From: a virus | Reading direction: 5' to 3' (one strand) | Length of the DNA stretch: 64,000 nt | IMG/VR virus record: IMGVR_UViG_3300035660_000001 | Coordinates: 96,140 to 160,139 of that record | Part shown: positions 18,045-25,413 of the stretch, in pieces | Position numbering within the stretch: position 1 is the first letter of the stretch | Layout of the letters: every line of letters begins with the position of its first letter | Notes under the pieces: model-generated | The model's database searches: none | Told to the model about the DNA's origin: nothing | What the model saw: only the letters and a program-made list of their open reading frames with translations | Made by a program: the position numbers and the translations under genes

Positions 18045-18159
18045 TCTCTGTGACGCAGACTCCTCAAATATGAGTTTGGAGTTGTGTCCGAAATGTCGTG
18101 CTATACTTTCCGAGTTCGAGAAAAGGGAGCTCGATGGAACAAACCCCCCGGCCATCTAA
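18019..18159 (+). CDS. Small CxxC/CxxC zinc-ribbon protein
   Basis: A 46-residue reading frame with start ATG 18019 behind GGAG. It contains CNLC and CPKC spaced like a zinc ribbon. Its first codons (MERTPR) and upstream DNA are a near-copy of the start of the next gene (MEQTPR): 27 bp at 18011-18037 and 18127-18153 differ by one base. It may be a real mini-protein or a by-product of that local duplication. Confidence 0.45.
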   Translation: MERTPRLCNLCDADSSNMSLELCPKCRAILSEFEKRELDGTNPPAI

Positions 18160-19060
18160 CTGGTACACCCTCGTAATCGACGGGGGCATCGGGGATCATA
18201 TCTGTGTCACCCCGATGCTCCGGGCGACCAAGAAGGCCTACCCGGACCACCACATCATCGTCTCGGCATGCTACTGGGACGTCCTGGACGGGAATCCGAA
18301 CATCGACAAGCTCTTCCACATCTCTGCGGAGGATGCTCGGGAGTTCTACGAGGACTGGGTCATCCCCCAGAAAGACCCCAAGAAAACCATCCGGGCGGAC
18401 CTCTACACCCGGCGCTGGAATCACGTTTACGACGGGCTCCAATCTAAGGCTTGGTCGGAGATCTGCGGGCTTCCCTGGGACAACGACGAGCTCGAGGTTT
18501 TCCTCCGCCCGTCCGAGCTTATTTGGGGCATGGAGTTTATCAAGAACTTTGGCGAGAAGGTTGTCCTGATCAACAGTGCGGCCGCTAACATCCCTCTCAC
18601 CGGGAAGAAGGGGACGCCGAACAAAGACTGGTTCCACGATCGCTGGGTAGCCCTCGTAAAGCGGCTCCGGGAAGCGGGTGTCTCCGTCCTCCAAATCGGA
18701 GGCAACGGGGAGACCTGTATCCCCGGAGTAAACGCCAACCTCTGCGGGGGCCTCTCGATCCGTCAGACCCTGTCTATTCTCACGTTCTGCTCCTCCTACG
18801 TCACGGTCGAATCCTTTATCGGCCATGCGGGCCCCGCCGTCGGGAAACCGGGGGTCGTTCTCTTCGGAAGAAGCAACCCCCACATCTCCGGCCACGCCAT
18901 GAATACGAACCTGTGGATCCCGGGCTCCTGCGATAACTTATTCTGCTGTCGGCCAGAGGGATATTACCTGGACGGGTTTAATTGCCCCTCGAGGCCCTGC
19001 ATGAGCTCAATTACTGTCTCTGCCGTTTTCGACGCTTTAGCCCCTCTCATCCCCCTTTAG
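18134..19060 (+). CDS. GT9-like glycosyltransferase (heptosyltransferase family)
   Basis: A 308-residue protein. IDGGIGDHICVTPMLRATKK is the N-terminal GT9 motif and GGLSIRQTLSILTFCSSYVTVESFIGHAGPAV is the donor-site region. The late cysteines (NLFCCRPEGYY, CPSRPCMSS) resemble the CxxC segment seen at the end of the 8901 gene product. Start ATG 18134 follows GGGAG. Last gene of the glycan cluster; about 240 bp without a gene follow. Confidence 0.83.
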   Translation: MEQTPRPSNWYTLVIDGGIGDHICVTPMLRATKKAYPDHHIIVSACYWDVLDGNPNIDKLFHISAEDAREFYEDWVIPQKDPKKTIRADLYTRRWNHVYDGLQSKAWSEICGLPWDNDELEVFLRPSELIWGMEFIKNFGEKVVLINSAAANIPLTGKKGTPNKDWFHDRWVALVKRLREAGVSVLQIGGNGETCIPGVNANLCGGLSIRQTLSILTFCSSYVTVESFIGHAGPAVGKPGVVLFGRSNPHISGHAMNTNLWIPGSCDNLFCCRPEGYYLDGFNCPSRPCMSSITVSAVFDALAPLIPL

Positions 19061-19217
19061 GAAGGCCTCCCAGACAGCCACCTGATGCCCCTACGGTGCA
19101 TCTAAGGCCTGGACTGACCTAGATGCCCTGTCCCGCAACCCGACCCGCCCTGGGAAGGGCTTAGTGCACGAACATACCCCTCCGAGAAAGATTTCCTAAG
19201 ATTTTCCCGCAACCCCC
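19061..19217. other. Gene-free spacer with small hairpins before promoter P2
   Basis: GATGC/GCATC forms a hairpin with a 9-nt loop near 19083-19101, and GCCCT-GGGA-AGGGC another near 19149-19162. Neither has a T tract, so they are only possible terminators. The segment TAGTGCACGAA near 19162 and the A/T-rich GAAAGATTTCC before P2 recur before P3. Confidence 0.4.
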
Positions 19218-19246
19218 TTGACTTGCACTTTGGATTATGCTATACT
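19218..19246 (+). promoter_or_regulatory. Sigma70-type promoter P2 (TTGACT-17-TATACT)
   Basis: -35 TTGACT 19218-19223, -10 TATACT 19241-19246, spacer 17 bp containing CACTTTGGATTATGC. It is preceded by the A/T-rich box GAAAGATTTCCTAAGATTTT, also present before P3 and P5. Confidence 0.88.
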
Positions 19247-19276
19247 CTTGTCGTAGCGAGCAGGTATTCGAGCCCT

Positions 19277-19287
19277 TAACCCCAAGT
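19277..19287 (+). promoter_or_regulatory. Leader box TAACCCCAAGT
   Basis: Lies between promoter P2 and the GAGGAGGAGAG ribosome site of the 19304 gene, 27 nt before its ATG. One of a recurrent set. Confidence 0.6.
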
Positions 19288-19303
19288 GAGGAGGAGAGCA
19301 GAG

Positions 19304-19624
19304 ATGGACAAGCGGACGTTGATCGTGAGGACGGACGGGACGGTGTTCGACGCCGGGGACGGCGGGATCTTCTTGATGAGCGGAGTTCGGGTTCCTCCAA
19401 ACGAACCCACGGACGATCGCCACATCGCCGACACCAATAAGAATGAGGTCGTGCGGAGGTGGAATGCCTTCCCGGAATTCGTTGAGTCATTGAAGCAGAG
19501 CGTGGCCTGCATGGAGCACCTCGACAAGTTGCTCCTCGATCTGGCGGGACAGAAAAAGGAGTGCGACCGGGGTGAGGTAGCCAGGGCGAAGGAAGTTCTG
19601 GCCGCCTGGGAACCAAAGGTTTAA
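19304..19624 (+). CDS. Hypothetical phage protein, first gene after P2
   Basis: A 106-residue protein whose ATG 19304 follows GAGGAGGAGAG; an upstream GTG lies inside that ribosome site and is unlikely. It begins RTLIVRTDGTVFDAGDGG and has a charged C-terminal helix (GQKKECDRGEVARAKEVLAAW). I do not recognise it. Promoter-proximal position suggests strong, probably early expression. Confidence 0.75.
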   Translation: MDKRTLIVRTDGTVFDAGDGGIFLMSGVRVPPNEPTDDRHIADTNKNEVVRRWNAFPEFVESLKQSVACMEHLDKLLLDLAGQKKECDRGEVARAKEVLAAWEPKV

Positions 19625-19634
19625 GGAGGAGAGC

Positions 19635-19919
19635 ATGAGTCAGGTGTGGCCGGAAGGTTGGAAGAAGGAAAACTGGGTGACGGCGTTGTCGAGGGAGGGA
19701 TTCCAAATCTGGATTCCCCGATCCGTCGAGGAGACCCTGCCCGCCAGTTTCTGTGCGGAGGTTCAGAGGGTTTACCCGGAGGGCAAGCGATGTCAGAACT
19801 GCCCGGCGCAAGATTACTGCGTGAAGGTCATGAACGAGGAGGTCGACTACCCCAAGGTGCTGGCCTGGATTTACGCCTGGGCGAGAACATTGAAGGTGAA
19901 GTTACCGAGTGCGGTCTGA
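19635..19919 (+). CDS. Small cysteine-containing phage protein
   Basis: A 94-residue protein with AAGGAGGAGAGC before its ATG. The central CQNCPAQDYC (CxxCx5C) could bind a metal, together with the cysteine in FCAEV. The C-terminal third is a tryptophan-rich helix (VLAWIYAWARTLKV). Function unknown; co-transcribed with its neighbours from P2. Confidence 0.7.
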   Translation: MSQVWPEGWKKENWVTALSREGFQIWIPRSVEETLPASFCAEVQRVYPEGKRCQNCPAQDYCVKVMNEEVDYPKVLAWIYAWARTLKVKLPSAV

Positions 19920-19945
19920 GGTTTTACTCATTGATGTATCGACGT

Positions 19946-19956
19946 TAACCCCAATT
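19946..19956 (+). promoter_or_regulatory. Leader box TAACCCCAATT
   Basis: Precedes AAAAGGAG and the ATG at 19974 by 28 nt; a member of the recurrent leader set. Confidence 0.55.
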
Positions 19957-19973
19957 CAAAAGGAGAAGCGGAA

Positions 19974-21044
19974 ATGTCACACAATCTGATGGAGAGAGCG
20001 GACGGAAAAGGGCACAGCATGTTCTGGTTTGGGGAGTCGCCCTGGCACGGTTTGGGGACTCAGCTGAACGGCCCGGCCACGTCCAAAGAGGCCATCACAG
20101 CCGCAGGGCTTGACTGGCCAGTTAAGAAGTATGAGCTGTTCGCCCAAGAGGAAGGGGAAGGCGATCCGTCCTTGCAACCCTGTCTGCGGGTCCCGGACAA
20201 GTTCGCTACCGTTCGTGAGGACGGGGACAAGCGGGTTGTCCTGGGCGTGGTGGGGAAGCAGTATACCCCACTGCAGAATACGGAAGCCTTCGGCTTCTTC
20301 GACAACATCGTGGGGGAGGGTCAGGCGATCTACCACACAGCCGGGGCCCTGGGCCAGGGCGAACGCATCTGGGTCCTGGTCAAGCTTCCGGACAGCATCC
20401 GGGTTCTCAAGGGGGACGTGGTCGACAAGTACCTCCTCCTTTACAACACCCACGATGGGTCCAGCTCGGTCGGTGTGAAGTTCACCCCGATCCGGGTCGT
20501 CTGTCAGAACACTCTGCAGATGGCGACGGGGGACGGGAAGAAGGCTTACAAGGTTCGGCACTTCCCGGACGTGGCCGTCAACCTCGACAAGGTGGCCGAT
20601 CTGATGGGCATCGTGCGGAAGTCCTACGATCAGATCGAAGAGCTCATTAGGGAGACCGCCAAGGTTCCCATGAACAACGAGCGGGCCGTGAACTACTTCA
20701 AGGCCGTTGTTCTCGACGATCCGAAGGCTGTGAGCCCGGACGAAATCCGGCGCAACGATCGCAACGCCTTCATCCGGAACGAGATGATGAGGCTGGCGAA
20801 CGAAGGCCGGGGATCGAACATCCCTGGTGTCAGGGGGTCGCTGTGGGGCGCCCTGAACGGCGTGACGGAGTTCGTGGACTACCAGGACACCCGCAGGGGC
20901 GGGGGAGAGGGACGCCTCGAGCGCATCTTGTTCGGGACGGGCTCGGACCTCAAAGCGAGGGGTTTCGCGATGGCCACGAAGATCGTGGACGACGGGCCGG
21001 ATGCCCTCGACGCCATCCTGAAGAACGCCTACAAGGGCGCGTAA
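19974..21044 (+). CDS. DUF932 / phage-plasmid-like protein (TIGR03299 type)
   Basis: A 356-residue protein with the family start MSHNLMERADGKGHSMFW followed by PWHGLGTQL, then PLQNTEAFGFFDNIV and FTPIRVVCQNTLQMA, all characteristic of DUF932 proteins. These are common on phages and plasmids; their function is not established, though some are linked to recombination or nucleic-acid transactions. Length is normal for the family and no residues look lost. Confidence 0.9.
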   Translation: MSHNLMERADGKGHSMFWFGESPWHGLGTQLNGPATSKEAITAAGLDWPVKKYELFAQEEGEGDPSLQPCLRVPDKFATVREDGDKRVVLGVVGKQYTPLQNTEAFGFFDNIVGEGQAIYHTAGALGQGERIWVLVKLPDSIRVLKGDVVDKYLLLYNTHDGSSSVGVKFTPIRVVCQNTLQMATGDGKKAYKVRHFPDVAVNLDKVADLMGIVRKSYDQIEELIRETAKVPMNNERAVNYFKAVVLDDPKAVSPDEIRRNDRNAFIRNEMMRLANEGRGSNIPGVRGSLWGALNGVTEFVDYQDTRRGGGEGRLERILFGTGSDLKARGFAMATKIVDDGPDALDAILKNAYKGA

Positions 21045-21061
21045 TCGATCTGAGGAGGAAT

Positions 21062-21089
21062 GGGGAGGGACGGTTCGCCGCCCCTCCCC
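21062..21089 (+). other. Intergenic GC-rich hairpin with TAACCC box
   Basis: GGGGAGGG 21062-21069 pairs with CCCTCCCC 21082-21089. TAACCCATT follows at once at 21090 and the ATG of the next gene is 21 nt further. No T tract, so it is more likely a processing or stability element than a terminator. Confidence 0.5.
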
Positions 21090-21110
21090 TAACCCATTCA
21101 GGAGAATAAC

Positions 21111-21773
21111 ATGAGCGGCTACGACCTTACCGAGAAGTTACTGAAGATCAAGTCCGGCGTCCCTGCCGGGAAGTCCGGATCGTGGGAGGTGGAGAAGTTC
21201 ACGATCACGGAGGCCGAAGCGAAGTTTGAAAGGATGCGCCACACGGTCCAGGCTATGCAGGGTCGGGGGTTCCGGGCTCCGGATCCCGGGAACTATACGA
21301 AGCTCACAAGGAACGGTGAGTGCATCATGTCAGACACCACTGCGGAGATGGAGGACATGCGATCCCTGGTTAATCGTGCGGAGGGCAACGTCCTCATCCA
21401 CGGCCTCGGCCTCGGGTTGGCCACGGAGATCTGCCTACAGCATCCTGCGGTCAAGTCCGTCACCGTGATCGAGCGGTCGGAGGACGTGCTCAAGCTTGTG
21501 GAGCCCTATCTTACAGGGAAATACTCAGCCTCAGATGGCCGTCACCAATATCCGCAGGGTCGGTGTCTTACCATCATCCAGGCCGACGCCTTCGTGTGGC
21601 GTCCCCCGAAGGGTGTGGTCTACGAGACCATCTGGAGCGACATCTGGGACAACCTCTGCACGGACAACATCGCCGAGTTCACGAAGCTCCGGAGGATTTA
21701 CTGCCGGAAGAAGAAGTGGCATGGCTTCTGGTGTGAGACGGACGTTCAGCGCCTCAAGATGAGAGGATGGTAG
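21111..21773 (+). CDS. Spermidine-synthase-like / class I methyltransferase-fold protein
   Basis: A 220-residue protein. VLIHGLGLGLATEICLQHPAVKSVTVIERSEDVLKLV matches motif I and the acidic strand-2 end of the spermidine synthase-like fold; ADAFVWRPPKGVVYETIWSDIWDNLC is the following acidic loop region. Such proteins are frequent in phages without a known substrate. The polyamine gate-keeping residues are not obvious, so a methyltransferase or degenerate role is equally possible. It is preceded by AGGAG. Confidence 0.72.
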   Translation: MSGYDLTEKLLKIKSGVPAGKSGSWEVEKFTITEAEAKFERMRHTVQAMQGRGFRAPDPGNYTKLTRNGECIMSDTTAEMEDMRSLVNRAEGNVLIHGLGLGLATEICLQHPAVKSVTVIERSEDVLKLVEPYLTGKYSASDGRHQYPQGRCLTIIQADAFVWRPPKGVVYETIWSDIWDNLCTDNIAEFTKLRRIYCRKKKWHGFWCETDVQRLKMRGW

Positions 21774-22072
21774 AGATGAAACACCTACCATTATCCCGGC
21801 CAGCCTGCGGGTCGCATCGGAAAGTCCGGGGCGAGGTCATCAAGGTCGTGAAGGCCAGAAACTGCAAGGCTGGGCCCTTCGAGATGAAGTCCTACTTCTA
21901 CCCCGGCCACAAGATCGTTCGTGACCGCTACGGTCGGACGTATGATTTCATCGACGGGAGCATCCACGGACTCAGTGCGAATTTTAAGAAGGGAACGAAG
22001 GTGTGGGTCCAGGTGCAGTGGGGCCCGTCCTACAGCCTGCCCTTCGCCTGGATCCGGAAGGACGGCGAATGA
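21767..22072 (+). CDS. Hypothetical small beta-rich phage protein
   Basis: A 101-residue protein overlapping the previous gene by 7 bases; ATG 21776 is an alternative start. It is basic near the N-terminus (GSHRKVRGEVIKVVKARN) and ends with KGTKVWVQVQWG, which suggests a small beta barrel. Not recognised. Followed by an ATGA overlap. Confidence 0.62.
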   Translation: MVEMKHLPLSRPACGSHRKVRGEVIKVVKARNCKAGPFEMKSYFYPGHKIVRDRYGRTYDFIDGSIHGLSANFKKGTKVWVQVQWGPSYSLPFAWIRKDGE

Positions 22073-22317
22073 GAAATAGTGAATTCAAACACAATCGGGC
22101 GAAGGCTGGCGGGAAGGGCTATGCCGCATCTCGCAGACGCCGGGCCCCTCTTCGGAAGGTCGTGATGGAGCTCGTCGGCGGCATGGAGCGTCTTGAATGC
22201 GGGCATGAGATTTACCCGCCTCGGGACATGATAGGCCGGACGAACGCGAACGCAAGACGATGTCTGAAGTGCCTGATGGAGAAAGATCAAATTCTAAAAG
22301 AGGAGGTTCAGTCATGA
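22069..22317 (+). CDS. Small CGH...CLKC zinc-binding phage protein
   Basis: An 82-residue protein: a basic N-terminus (HNRAKAGGKGYAASRRRR), then LECGHEIYPPRD and RRCLKCLME. The C-G-H plus CxxC pattern is typical of a common small phage/actinobacterial zinc protein with RP..DxxG.T.A..RRC.KC. Probably nucleic-acid-binding. ATGA overlaps on both sides. Confidence 0.7.
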   Translation: MRNSEFKHNRAKAGGKGYAASRRRRAPLRKVVMELVGGMERLECGHEIYPPRDMIGRTNANARRCLKCLMEKDQILKEEVQS

Positions 22318-23081
22318 AGAAGTTCCTGTTAGTAATCGCAGTGCTCGTGATGAGCGCAACCGCTTATGCGGCGGACACCCTCACGACGTTCGCCAACATG
22401 GAGAGCACCTACGTCGCTTACAACGTGAGGTACATCTGGGGTTGGCAAACTCCTTACGGAGGTTATCTGTTTCGGGCGGATTCAGTTCACTTTGTCTCGC
22501 CGAGTCACAGCCTACGGTTTCCGGGGAGTAATACAGATGTAGCAAAGAACTTCCTGAAGGTTCCGTCCATTCACGGGCCTGGAACCTACCAGGTGCATCT
22601 TAACGTGAAAGTGAAGTTAGTGAATATCGGGCGAACGAATGATTCAACCTGGGTTTCCTACACGGGGATAAGGGGGTTCTGCAGGGACAGCAACCCTGGT
22701 GGGCCTACGATGTGGGAGGCGTGGCGAACGGACACCCTGCCATACGACACGCTTTGGCATATCCTGGACGAGGACTTGATGACCATTGTCCTGAAGACGG
22801 GGGACTCTCTCCGGGTGAGGGATACATTGAGCCAGATTACCATTGCGAGGCTGTCTGTCGGAGACAGCTCCTGCGTGGACGATGCTTACCTTACGGGGAC
22901 GTTCACGCTCAACGGAGTGGAGGAGGGTCCAGCGGAGCCGAAGGCTACGGTCCACGTCAGCGGCTTGAGGCCGGGGATTTACGATCTCCTGGGCCGCCGG
23001 GTCGATCAGATGGAGCACTGCGGGATCTACTTCGTGGTCGGTCGTGACGGATCCCGGACGAAGGTCGTTCATCTACGGTAA
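22314..23081 (+). CDS. Secreted protein with signal peptide and T9SS-like C-terminal segment
   Basis: A 255-residue protein, start 22314 after AGAGGAGG. MKKFLLVIAVLVMSATAYAADT is a clear type I signal peptide with an AYA/AD cleavage site. The middle is beta-rich and unrecognised. The last 35 residues run GIYDLLGRRVDQ..., then CGIYFVVGRDG and KVVHLR. The YDxxGRxV...GxYFV...K(V/R)VxxR layout is that of C-terminal sorting domains of type IX secretion cargo in FCB-group bacteria, here in a compact form. Export by the host is inferred; the role (receptor masking, superinfection exclusion, lysis accessory) is open. Confidence 0.72.
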   Translation: MKKFLLVIAVLVMSATAYAADTLTTFANMESTYVAYNVRYIWGWQTPYGGYLFRADSVHFVSPSHSLRFPGSNTDVAKNFLKVPSIHGPGTYQVHLNVKVKLVNIGRTNDSTWVSYTGIRGFCRDSNPGGPTMWEAWRTDTLPYDTLWHILDEDLMTIVLKTGDSLRVRDTLSQITIARLSVGDSSCVDDAYLTGTFTLNGVEEGPAEPKATVHVSGLRPGIYDLLGRRVDQMEHCGIYFVVGRDGSRTKVVHLR

Positions 23082-23085
23082 TGCC

Positions 23086-24246
23086 ATGAGCGTAATCTTA
23101 GAAGTCGTCTACGATCCGTCGAAGCGGAAACTGCGGGTGCGACCGCAGGGCAGGGATGGCTGGGTTCAGTTCCCGAACGGCCTCCGGACGGAAGGCGCTC
23201 GTTACGAGGTGGACGATCTCAAGGCCGATCCCACAGGTTTCTACCGTGTGGTCGGGTCGATCCGGCCTTGCACCTCTCGACCCGTCACCTTAGAGGCCAC
23301 GACGCCACACCTCGTGAAGGCGGCTAAGGTGGTCGAAGCCCGGAGCGTCGATCAGGTCGCCCGGAGCACCTACATGGGATGCAAGGGACAGACGCCGAGC
23401 GATCTGCTCGGGGACTACGATGAGGGCTACATCGCCGATCTGAAGCTCGACGGGAACTGGGGTGAGTTCCGGTTTGATCACCAATGCAGGTTGCGGGTGA
23501 CTTCCCGATCGGGCATGGATGCCACCAACCGGAAGGGTATCCGGGAGTGCGTGGAGCGATTGGAGGCCTCGGCCTTGAAGTGCAGACTGCACGACACGAT
23601 TCTGATCGTGGAGAACATGATTGGGACGCAGATCGGGGTCAAGGCTCAGGAGGAGTTCGGGTTTGCCCCAAACATCGTATTCGATGTGATCGGGGTCCAG
23701 GGAAAGAACCTCTGCGACGCCTTCCTGATGGATCGGAGGCGCCAGCAGGAGGAGATCGTTCGGAAACTTCAGGCCCATCTGCCGGAGGGGATGCTTCGGA
23801 ACGTGGAGTGGTGGGACGGCAAGTTCAAGACCCAATACGACAAGATCATCGCCCGGGGCGGGGAGGGGCTTGTCCTCAAGCTCAAGAATTCGATCTACCG
23901 ATCCGGGATCGACTCGCCGGACTGGATCAAGTGCAAGAAGGAAGTGGAGTCCGACATGGTTCTGATGGGCGTGACCTTCTCGGATGCGAAATCCTATGTC
24001 GGCGAGGGCCTGATCAAGTGCATCCGGGTCGGGATGTTCAGGGACGGAGAGCTCGTTCACGTCAACGATGTCGGGGCGATGACCGTGGAAGATCGCCGCT
24101 GGTTCACCAAGAACTGGAAGGCTAACGTCGGGAAGCTCGTGGTGGAAATCCACGGCTGGGAGCGGTTCGAGTCCGGAGCCCTCCGGCATCCGGCGTTCAG
24201 GCGTATCCGCACGGACAAGAGAGCAGAGGAGTGCATCCTATCATGA
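23086..24246 (+). CDS. ATP-dependent DNA ligase
   Basis: A 386-residue protein with start ATG 23086, chosen because MSVILEVVYD aligns with the start of the next gene. Motif I KLDGNW carries the adenylated lysine; IVENMIG and VFDVIG fit motifs III/IIIa; GGEGLVLK is motif IV and WIKCKKE motif V. The C-terminal OB-fold portion is present. The first 65 residues precede the usual nucleotidyltransferase core and form a separate domain, duplicated in the following gene. It seals nicks in replication or repair; the usual length for phage ligases is 350-500. Confidence 0.88.
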   Translation: MSVILEVVYDPSKRKLRVRPQGRDGWVQFPNGLRTEGARYEVDDLKADPTGFYRVVGSIRPCTSRPVTLEATTPHLVKAAKVVEARSVDQVARSTYMGCKGQTPSDLLGDYDEGYIADLKLDGNWGEFRFDHQCRLRVTSRSGMDATNRKGIRECVERLEASALKCRLHDTILIVENMIGTQIGVKAQEEFGFAPNIVFDVIGVQGKNLCDAFLMDRRRQQEEIVRKLQAHLPEGMLRNVEWWDGKFKTQYDKIIARGGEGLVLKLKNSIYRSGIDSPDWIKCKKEVESDMVLMGVTFSDAKSYVGEGLIKCIRVGMFRDGELVHVNDVGAMTVEDRRWFTKNWKANVGKLVVEIHGWERFESGALRHPAFRRIRTDKRAEECILS

Positions 24247-24566
24247 GCGTCATTCTGGAATGCGTCTATGATGACGTGAAGCACAAACTGCGGGTCCGCC
24301 CGCAGGACAGGAACGGCTGGGTCCAGTTTCCGAAGGGCCTTCGCAGGGAGGGGGCTCTGTTTGAGGTCGACGATCTCAAGCATGATGCCCGGGGCTTCTG
24401 GCACGTGGTCGGGGATATCCGTCCCTGCACGTCCCTACGGAGGGAGATGGAGAGGACGGAGCGTCGGCCTGCACCCCGGCCTACGGTGCGAGCTCGGGGG
24501 CGGGATGCCCAATCGCCCGTCCCTACCGATGATGACGCACCGTTCGGCGTTGTGGGGGGCTTGTGA
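24243..24566 (+). CDS. Stand-alone paralogue of the ligase N-terminal domain, with C-terminal FGVVGGL tag
   Basis: A 107-residue protein. Residues 1-62 (MSVILECVYDDVKHKLRVRP..., GWVQFPKGLRREGALFEVDDL, VVGDIRPCTS) match the first 65 residues of the adjacent ligase closely, so this is a tandem duplication of one domain. The rest is a basic, proline-rich linker, then an acidic stretch and APFGVVGGL at the very end, a peptide shared with a dozen other proteins in the window. Function unknown; the domain may bind DNA or a replisome partner. ATGA overlap with the ligase. Confidence 0.75.
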   Translation: MSVILECVYDDVKHKLRVRPQDRNGWVQFPKGLRREGALFEVDDLKHDARGFWHVVGDIRPCTSLRREMERTERRPAPRPTVRARGRDAQSPVPTDDDAPFGVVGGL

Positions 24567-24587
24567 GGCCACGATCTGCAGGTCTTG

Positions 24588-24624
24588 GGGTTTACAGTAT
24601 CCCCTACGGGGATACTGTAAACCC
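24588..24624. terminator. 17-bp perfect inverted repeat (terminator-like or operator)
   Basis: GGGTTTACAGTATCCCC 24588-24604, loop TAC, then its exact complement 24608-24624. There is no T tract on either side, so it is either a factor-dependent terminator/processing hairpin or a protein-binding palindrome between two gene blocks. Confidence 0.5.
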
Positions 24625-24688
24625 TGGGTGGATAGTGCACGAAGATGCCCTACTTGGAAAAGATTTTTAAGAATTCTCGTCAAAGCCC

Positions 24689-24717
24689 TTGACTGTCAAT
24701 CTGAGGTATGTTATAAT
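24689..24717 (+). promoter_or_regulatory. Sigma70-type promoter P3 (TTGACT-17-TATAAT)
   Basis: -35 TTGACT 24689-24694 and -10 TATAAT 24712-24717, spacer 17 bp. Upstream AAAAGATTTTTAAGAATTCT and CAAAGCCC match the region before P5 almost exactly; TAGTGCACGAA further up is shared with P2. Confidence 0.9.
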
Positions 24718-24743
24718 ATAACCGTAGTCAGAAGGTAATCCCC

Positions 24744-24754
24744 TAACCCCAAGT
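24744..24754 (+). promoter_or_regulatory. Leader box TAACCCCAAGT
   Basis: Between P3 and GGAGGAGAG; 25 nt before the ATG at 24769. Confidence 0.6.
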
Positions 24755-24768
24755 AGGAGGAGAGCAAG

Positions 24769-25086
24769 ATGTCAGACGTGAAGATCAGCAGGACGCAGAC
24801 CATCGTGGGTTATGACTTTCGGAGCGGCATCGATTCCGGCCTAGACATTTTCAGAGGCCGGGGAGAGATGCTCGACGAAGGCAAAGCTCCGGTGGTCTTT
24901 ACCTGGGAAGCCCGGAAGGACGGAAAGAAGGCCCACCTGAGCGTGGCCATCATCCTTCCGAAGAACGCCCCAGAGGAAATGGCGGACATTACTAAGAGGC
25001 TGTATCCGGCCATTCTCGACAGCATCAAGCCTCCCAGAAAATCCCGCAAGGCTTTCAAAATCCACGTCGGCGAAGAGAGGAGCTAG
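24769..25086 (+). CDS. Hypothetical phage protein, first gene after P3
   Basis: A 105-residue protein with a strong GGAGGAGAG ribosome site. It shows alternating beta-strand-like segments (IVGYDFRSGIDSG, APVVFTWEARKDGKKAHLSVAIILP) and a C-terminal helix with basic end. Not recognised. The promoter-proximal, strongly translated position resembles that of the 19304 and 35098 genes. Confidence 0.72.
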   Translation: MSDVKISRTQTIVGYDFRSGIDSGLDIFRGRGEMLDEGKAPVVFTWEARKDGKKAHLSVAIILPKNAPEEMADITKRLYPAILDSIKPPRKSRKAFKIHVGEERS

Positions 25087-25088
25087 CC

Positions 25089-25409
25089 ATGACCCCGAAG
25101 ACAGCGAAGGACTTCACAAGGTGGATGGCCCCGAGGCTTCTCGAGACGCTCGAGGGCGAAGAGATCAGGCTGTTCATGACTTCCCCTGGCGCTCACAAGG
25201 AGTTCGGGGGGCAGGAGCCCTACAACGGAGTCATCGCAGTGAAGGGCGGCCATCTTATGTTCGACGGGACGGATCGGGGGCGGATCTCGAGTGCCCTGGC
25301 GATGTCCCTGTTCAGAGATGCGTTCTACGGTCAGTTCGGATACCTGCCGGGATCCCAGCGGGCGGTCCAGGCCATGCACGAAGAATTCGGGTCACCGAAA
25401 GGAGTATGA
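25089..25409 (+). CDS. Hypothetical phage protein
   Basis: A 106-residue protein two bases after the previous stop. MAPRLLETLEGEEIRLFMTSPG and NGVIAVKGGHLMFDGTDRG are its clearest segments. No motif known to me. Co-transcribed from P3. Confidence 0.65.
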   Translation: MTPKTAKDFTRWMAPRLLETLEGEEIRLFMTSPGAHKEFGGQEPYNGVIAVKGGHLMFDGTDRGRISSALAMSLFRDAFYGQFGYLPGSQRAVQAMHEEFGSPKGV

Positions 25410-25413
25410 AGCC

